Source: CAISCU01 sp051861545 (lineage in GTDB: Bacteria; Bacteroidota; Bacteroidia; UKL13-3). From it: DNA of 64,000 nt. Positions within the stretch are counted from its first letter, which is position 1; every line of letters begins with the position of its first letter. Under the pieces are notes generated by a model. The model saw only the letters and a list, made by a program, of their open reading frames with translations, made no database searches and had not been told where the DNA came from. The translations under genes were made by a program, and so were the position numbers. The DNA lies in contig JBIMKP010000020.1 of the NCBI GenBank assembly GCA_051861545.1, forward strand, positions 13,486-77,485, in the 5' to 3' direction. Positions 60,104 through 64,000 of the stretch are shown here, piece after piece.

Positions 60104-60891
60104 TGGGTATTTTAGAAGCTGTAATTCTCGCTATTGTTGAGGGAATTACTGAATATTTGCCAGTATCTTCAACTGGACATATGATTATTGCATCTTCAAT
60201 TTTAGGAATTCAATCTGATGAATTCGTAAAAATGTTTACGGTTGCAATTCAGTTTGGTGCTATACTTTCTGTGATAGTATTGTATTGGAAAAGATTCTTT
60301 CAAACATTCGACTTCTATGTAAAACTTGCTATTGCTTTTTTACCTGCAGCAGTTTTAGGCTTTTTATTAAATGATTTTATCGACTCATTATTAGAGAATG
60401 TTATTGTTGTTGCGATATCATTATTATTAGGAGGAATTCTATTATTGTTTATAGATAAATGGCTCGATAATGAAAACTCAAGCGATGATGAAATAACATG
60501 GAAAAAAGCATTAACCATTGGATTTTTTCAAGTTATTGCCATGATTCCTGGAGTGTCGCGTTCTGCTGCAACTATTATTGGTGGCTTGTCTCAGAAGCTT
60601 ACAAGAAAAGCTGCTGCTGAGTTTTCATTCTTTTTAGCTGTACCTACAATGTTTGCTGCAACAGCGTACAAGATGTTAAAATACCACAAAGAATTTGGAT
60701 TTAATGCGGATAATCTTCCAGTTTTAATGATTGGAAATATTGTGGCTTTTATTGTTGCCTTAATTGCCATTAAAGGCTTCATTGCATTTTTAACTAAAAA
60801 TGGATTTAAAGTTTTTGGTTGGTATAGAATCATAGTGGGTAGCATTATTCTTGCTTTGTATTTTGCTGGCTACGAACTTCAAATTTTATAA
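60103..60891 (+). CDS. uppP: Undecaprenyl-diphosphatase UppP (BacA)
   Basis: A 262-aa integral membrane phosphatase with ~8-10 helices that dephosphorylates undecaprenyl diphosphate to recycle the carrier lipid used for peptidoglycan and O-antigen. Both active-site motifs are present: EGITEYLPVSSTGHM (~residues 14-28, Glu and Ser) and PGVSRSAATI (~155-165, Arg and Ser). Bacitracin tolerance is a known side effect of high UppP. It overlaps the DUF3098 stop and is 5 bp before truB. Confidence 0.97.
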   Translation: MGILEAVILAIVEGITEYLPVSSTGHMIIASSILGIQSDEFVKMFTVAIQFGAILSVIVLYWKRFFQTFDFYVKLAIAFLPAAVLGFLLNDFIDSLLENVIVVAISLLLGGILLLFIDKWLDNENSSDDEITWKKALTIGFFQVIAMIPGVSRSAATIIGGLSQKLTRKAAAEFSFFLAVPTMFAATAYKMLKYHKEFGFNADNLPVLMIGNIVAFIVALIAIKGFIAFLTKNGFKVFGWYRIIVGSIILALYFAGYELQIL

Positions 60892-60896
60892 GATAA

Positions 60897-61610
60897 ATGC
60901 CAATCGACTTAGAGAATGGTTCAGTCATTCTTGTAAACAAACCACTTACTTGGACTTCTTTTGATGTAACTAATAAAATCAAAAGAATGATTATTCATAA
61001 ACTTCATAGAGATTTAGGTCCTGTAGAAGGTAAAAAGAAGAAAATTAAAGTTGGACATGCTGGCACTTTAGATCCACTTGCTACTGGACTATTAATTGTT
61101 TGTATAGGGAAAGAAACTAAGAATATCGATTCTTATATGGGCATGGTAAAGGAGTATACTGGAAGTATTTTTTTAGGAGCAAGCAGACCTAGTTTTGATA
61201 AAGAAACGGAGGTTGATTTTGAATTCGATATGAAACCTTTAGGTCTTGAAGAAATTCAAGCTGCTGCAAGTAAATTTGAAGGTGAGCAATTTCAAGTTCC
61301 ACCTCAATATTCTGCAATTAAGGTTAATGGACAAAGAGCATATACTTCTGCAAGAAAAGGTGAAGAGATGAAAATGGAGCCAAGAAGAATTTTTATAGAA
61401 AGATTTGAAATTACTAAAAATAATTGGCCTATAGTTGAGTTTAAAGTTATCTGTAGTAAGGGAACTTACATTCGTTCTTTGGCAAATGATTTAGGTAAAA
61501 ATTTAGGTGGTGGTGGCTATCTTGATAGTTTATGTAGAACTGCTATTGGCAATTTTAGAATTGAAAATGCGATGAGTTTAGAAGAAATTCAAGCAGAATT
61601 AGCAGATTAA
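60897..61610 (+). CDS. truB: tRNA pseudouridine-55 synthase TruB
   Basis: A 237-aa enzyme converting U55 in the T loop of tRNAs to pseudouridine. Catalytic Asp is in VGHAGTLDPLATGLL (~residue 60), with the KPLTWTSFDV entry strand, VPPQYSAIKVNGQRAY and the SKGTYIRSLANDLG motif. The C-terminal PUA domain is absent, giving a short form like those of other Bacteroidota. It ends the ftsX group; the two tRNA genes of the window are natural substrates. Confidence 0.96.
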   Translation: MPIDLENGSVILVNKPLTWTSFDVTNKIKRMIIHKLHRDLGPVEGKKKKIKVGHAGTLDPLATGLLIVCIGKETKNIDSYMGMVKEYTGSIFLGASRPSFDKETEVDFEFDMKPLGLEEIQAAASKFEGEQFQVPPQYSAIKVNGQRAYTSARKGEEMKMEPRRIFIERFEITKNNWPIVEFKVICSKGTYIRSLANDLGKNLGGGGYLDSLCRTAIGNFRIENAMSLEEIQAELAD

Positions 61611-61685
61611 ATAAATAGAATAAAAAATTCTTTTCGCTGGTTTTCAGTAATGAAAAGAAAAAAACAAAAAATAATTGTAGAGATA

Positions 61686-61716
61686 TTTGATAAAGTGAAA
61701 ATAGTCCCTACTTTTG
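61686..61716 (+). promoter_or_regulatory. Promoter of tRNA-Lys
   Basis: TTTG at 61686-61689, 19-bp spacer, TACTTTTG at 61709-61716: full match to the Bacteroidota TTTG / TAnnTTTG promoter, ~38 bp before the tRNA. Confidence 0.85.
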
Positions 61717-61754
61717 CACCCACGTTATCAGTAAGCAATTGCACAAAGTAACAT

Positions 61755-61827
61755 GATTCCGTAGCTCAGCTGGTAGAGCATTACACTTTTAATGTAGGGG
61801 TCCTGGGTTCGAGTCCCAGCGGGATCA
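61755..61827 (+). tRNA. tRNA-Lys (TTT)
   Basis: Cloverleaf: acceptor GATTCCG pairs with CGGGATC (one G-T pair), D arm GCTC/GAGC, anticodon stem TTACA/TGTAG with loop CTTTTAA giving anticodon TTT, T arm CTGGG TTCGAGT CCCAG, discriminator A. CCA is not encoded. Confidence 0.97.
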
Positions 61828-61828
61828 C

Positions 61829-61853
61829 AAAGGCGCTTCAAGCGCCTTTTTTT
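61829..61853 (+). terminator. Intrinsic terminator of tRNA-Lys
   Basis: aaaggcgc (61829-61836), loop ttcaa, gcgccttt (61842-61849) and T run to 61853. Confidence 0.92.
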
Positions 61854-62006
61854 ATGCCATAAAATTTGGTGATTTACTGACCAAGTACAAAAGTGGACCA
61901 AGCTCAAATTTGTGGAGCAGAAAATGAAAATGGATTTTAGCTTGAATTAAAATGCAGGTAGTTTTGTTGATTTGAAACACCAATAGTATTTTCAAAATTA
62001 AGTTCA

Positions 62007-62042
62007 TAAAAAATCCCAATTCAAATTCATGAACTGGGATTT
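62007..62042 (-). terminator. Intrinsic terminator for the small membrane protein gene
   Basis: Stem 62011-62023 with 62030-62042 (13 bp, with one G-U pair on the minus-strand RNA), followed on the minus strand by a run of T (62008-62013). The rest of 61854-62067 has no ORF or other structure that I can see. Confidence 0.8.
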
Positions 62043-62067
62043 GTAATAAAGTTTGTTATTTAAATGT

Positions 62068-62316
62068 TTATTCTAATACACAATACATTCCATAAATTAC
62101 CATACTTGCACCAATGCTTGTTGGTATGTATAAAAAGTAATTATATAATGGATTAGCAGATGACATTATCATTGAAGTAACACAACCTCCAAGCAATATA
62201 ATAGCGCCAATTCCTATCATTTTAAAGCCTTTTGCTGTCCGTTGGTTTCTACTTTCAGAAATACTTTGATTTAGGTCAAGTTCGTTTGTCATTGTTTGGT
62301 TTTCTGTGTTTTGCAT
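62068..62316 (-). CDS. Small two-helix membrane protein of unknown function
   Basis: An 82-aa protein: polar N-terminus rich in Asn/Gln (~residues 1-28), then two hydrophobic helices (~32-52, MIGIGAIILLGGCVTSMIM, and ~60-79, YFLYIPTSIGASMVIYGMY) with a short loop. No recognised family. An alternative start is Met9 (62292). It has its own terminator downstream and shares a ~150-bp divergent region with the lipoprotein gene. The intact ORF, terminator and spacing support it being real, but there is no functional hint. Confidence 0.65.
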   Translation of the reverse strand: MQNTENQTMTNELDLNQSISESRNQRTAKGFKMIGIGAIILLGGCVTSMIMSSANPLYNYFLYIPTSIGASMVIYGMYCVLE

Positions 62317-62470
62317 ACATTAAATTTTGGTTAGGTTTGAGATACAATCTAAATTCTTTTATTCAATAATCAAATATTTATTTAGCTATATGCTTGAATA
62401 TCTTTCTAATGAGTGTTTGGTTGGCTTTATTTTATCAGGTTTTATCATACATTCGCTAAAAATTATCCAA

Positions 62471-63292
62471 ATGAAATTTTACAGAATATTTTTTTTCCTT
62501 TTTATTTTTTTGATGATTAATGCATGCAAAAGTTCAAGTCCTGAAAAGACAGTAGAAAATTTTTATACCAAACATCTTCAAACTTATGATTTCAGAAAAG
62601 CTGATAGTGCTTTATTAAGCTTTGAAATTAATCAACTAATAAAAGAGGTAGTCAAACGAGAAAATCTTTCGGCAGAGGAGCTTAAATCAATTAATTCAAC
62701 AGATAAACCTGATATGATTGAAGGAGATTTATTTACTTCAAGTTATGAAGGCGCAAAATCATTTAAAATAATCTCTAGTGAACTATACGATTCTATTGCT
62801 TTAGTAAAAGTTGAATTTACTTATATAGATAATAAATGGATAGATGAAGTAAGTTTATCTTTTGTCGATAATCGTTGGCTTTTATCTGATGTAAAATATG
62901 GCCAATCATACTTACAAGGTACTTTGAAAAATAGTTTAATGGCTTTTAATCAATTAAGCCCTCCAATAGTTGGTGGTGATAAAGACGAACATGGTTGCAT
63001 TGGCTCTGCTGGATATACTTGGAGTCAACTCAAACAAACTTGCATCAGGTCTTTTGAATTACCAATTCAATTGTTAAATCCTGAGGGAACAATAACTGCA
63101 GGACTTCATTTCTCTGATGATTTATCTAAAGCTGAATTGTTTTTACCAGATGGATTAATACCCTTATTAAAAATTGAAACTAATAAATACAAATTTTTAG
63201 TAGATAGAAAAACAGTTGGAGTTTTAAATAAAAATCAAGATAAATGGGAGTTTTTTATTGTGGGTTCTGATGTTGTTTATAAAGAAAAATAA
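62471..63292 (+). CDS. Lipoprotein with NTF2-like, cysteine-motif and MliC-like segments
   Basis: A 273-aa lipoprotein (signal KFYRIFFFLFIFLMINAC, lipobox INAC, Cys18). Residues ~25-150 look like a DUF3828/NTF2-like domain (SPEKTVENFYTKHLQTYDF, WIDEVSLSFVDNRWLL). Residues ~172-200 carry the motif GGDKDEHGCIGSAGYTW...CIRSFE; in relatives known to me a second Cys directly follows the Trp, here it is Ser. The last ~75 residues are beta-rich with MliC-like appearance. Start is ATG 62471; the frame is open to 62327 but only this Met begins the lipoprotein signal. Function not known; possibly an envelope inhibitor or binding protein. Confidence 0.75.
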   Translation: MKFYRIFFFLFIFLMINACKSSSPEKTVENFYTKHLQTYDFRKADSALLSFEINQLIKEVVKRENLSAEELKSINSTDKPDMIEGDLFTSSYEGAKSFKIISSELYDSIALVKVEFTYIDNKWIDEVSLSFVDNRWLLSDVKYGQSYLQGTLKNSLMAFNQLSPPIVGGDKDEHGCIGSAGYTWSQLKQTCIRSFELPIQLLNPEGTITAGLHFSDDLSKAELFLPDGLIPLLKIETNKYKFLVDRKTVGVLNKNQDKWEFFIVGSDVVYKEK

Positions 63293-63297
63293 AATCT

Positions 63298-63876
63298 ATG
63301 GATTTTAAAATTTCAATTTTAGAAAACGACTTGGTGAAATTAATCCCGCTCGTAGAAAGTGATTTTGATTCATTGTATAAAGTTGCATCCGACCCTTTAT
63401 TATGGGAACAACATCCACAAAAAAATAGATGTGAAGAACCCATTTTTAGGATTTTCTTTAATGAGGCAATAGCCAATAAAATGGCTTTTAAATTCATTGA
63501 TAAAAAGTCGAGAAATATCATTGGTTCTAGCAGATTCTATGATTGCGACCCTTCTAACCACAGTATCGCAATTGGTTATACATTTCTATCAAGAACCTAT
63601 TGGGGAACTCAATACAATGCCTCTATTAAAGCACTAATGATTCAATTTGCGTTTGAGTATTTTGATAAGATTATCTTCCATGTCGATCATCAAAATTTTC
63701 GCTCACAAAAAGCAGTTGAAAAACTTGGAGCAATTAAAATAGGAGAGAAGAAAAGAGAATTTCCTAATGAAAATCCAAGTATCAATTTTGAATATTGTTT
63801 ATTTAAAATTACTAGACGATTATCCACTTCTTTACCTGAAAACAAATCTTCATCTGATAATAAAGGTAATTTGTAA
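63298..63876 (+). CDS. GNAT-family N-acetyltransferase (RimJ/RimL-like)
   Basis: A 192-aa acetyltransferase. The order of strands matches the GNAT fold: VKLIPLVESDFDSLYKVAS, KFIDKKSRNIIGSSRFYD, SIAIGYTFLSRTYWGTQYN (the acetyl-CoA loop in the RimL-type form), FDKIIFHVDHQNFRSQKAVEKLGA and a C-terminal Phe-rich strand. RimL-like enzymes acetylate protein N-termini or small molecules; the target cannot be named. It follows the lipoprotein gene by 5 bp and is probably cotranscribed. The C-terminal tail (SLPENKSSSDNKGNL) is disordered. Confidence 0.9.
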   Translation: MDFKISILENDLVKLIPLVESDFDSLYKVASDPLLWEQHPQKNRCEEPIFRIFFNEAIANKMAFKFIDKKSRNIIGSSRFYDCDPSNHSIAIGYTFLSRTYWGTQYNASIKALMIQFAFEYFDKIIFHVDHQNFRSQKAVEKLGAIKIGEKKREFPNENPSINFEYCLFKITRRLSTSLPENKSSSDNKGNL

Positions 63877-63916
63877 TCTTACTTTGAAAATTGCTCATTC
63901 ATTTTGCTAAAATCTG

Positions 63917-63934
63917 ATGTGCCGTTAGGTACAT
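63917..63934. repeat. Hairpin of a probable dispersed repeat at the window edge
   Basis: ATGTGCC (63917-63923), loop gtta, GGTACAT (63928-63934): 7-bp stem with one G-T pair. It is followed by aatatcggtagaaa. From memory, hairpins with a TAACG/CGTTA loop beside TTTCTACCGATATT-like sequence recur between Bacteroidota genes; unverified. The GC-rich end of the window (63970-64000) is uncharacterised and may belong to the same element. Confidence 0.45.
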
Positions 63935-64000
63935 AATATCGGTAGAAAATAATTGGTGAGAATAAATCCCGCGCAGCGCTCCAAACTGCAATGACCGAAG

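Noticed and set aside
61630..61670. Hairpin TTCTTTTC...GAAAAGAA after truB as terminator
   Set aside because: Long loop, AT-only stem and no T tail; not convincing.
1..64000. CRISPR arrays, prophage, integrases, toxin-antitoxin pairs, transposases
   Set aside because: I saw no regularly spaced repeats, no recombinase or transposase motif and no pair of small overlapping toxin/antitoxin-like genes. The ORF6N gene alone is not enough to call a phage.

Overview
The window is an AT-rich chromosome segment of a Bacteroidota bacterium. The evidence is a type IX secretion (T9SS) type-B C-terminal domain, a TonB-dependent receptor with a carboxypeptidase-regulatory-like N-terminus, a TamL-type BamA-like lipoprotein, an AhpC/AhpD pair under OxyR, a DUF3098 gene between ftsX and uppP, and promoters of the TTTG / TAnnTTTG type. 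I cannot place it below phylum level. Gene density is high and nearly everything is housekeeping or envelope related; I see no phage, CRISPR array, plasmid backbone or intact insertion sequence.

Layout. 1-1.7 kb: 3' end of a large PKD-repeat adhesin-like protein exported by T9SS. 1.8-5.4 kb (minus): tamL, then an SbtA-type bicarbonate permease and its PII-like partner. 5.4-8.7 kb (plus): an RNA methyltransferase and lon. 8.7-12.2 kb (minus): an MFS exporter and a two-gene ABC-2 exporter. 12.6-14.3 kb (plus): two tandem paralogous secreted proteins, probably outer-membrane barrels, that share a Cys-Pro-Arg-aromatic C-terminus. 14.3-25 kb (minus): dnaJ, grpE, a cysteine-less thioredoxin-fold protein, murA, an outer-membrane barrel, a very long TPR protein and a TonB-dependent receptor.

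25.2-38.9 kb (plus): an exopolysaccharide/O-antigen locus running without large gaps: SLBB export protein, Wzz-like chain-length protein, Wzx flippase, perosamine-synthase-like aminotransferase, sugar acyltransferase, glycosyltransferases, a Wzy/ligase-like protein and more glycosyltransferases. A convergent GT14 gene follows. A second flippase-like gene lies at 53.1 kb. No initiating phosphoglycosyltransferase, tyrosine kinase or nucleotide-sugar synthesis set is present in the window.

40-49.4 kb: a stress and redox neighbourhood: RidA-like deaminase, oxyR divergent from ahpC-ahpD-dps with a recognisable OxyR operator between them, pepT with a YbjQ-like gene, a Crp/Fnr regulator, a pirin with an export-like leader, YceI, a degenerate receiver-like protein, an F420-reductase-like protein divergent from an HxlR regulator, and a twin-arginine superoxide dismutase. 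49.5-50.9 kb: tRNA-His with promoter and terminator, an ORF6N/PLD-like gene carrying a perfect 17-bp inverted repeat inside its coding sequence, and a folded intergenic element (50.72-50.82 kb) that looks like a structured RNA or mobile repeat. 50.9-61.6 kb: copper ATPase, flippase, cystathionine beta-synthase, leuS (minus), then ftsX-DUF3098-uppP-truB. 61.7-64 kb: tRNA-Lys, a small membrane protein, a lipoprotein, a GNAT acetyltransferase, and the start of what looks like a dispersed hairpin repeat at the window edge.

The most promising non-textbook signals are the 50.7-kb folded element, the perfect 50-bp palindrome at 1.72-1.77 kb, the in-gene palindrome at 49.97-50.01 kb, the OxyR operator, and three proteins that keep a fold but have lost the usual catalytic or signalling residues.
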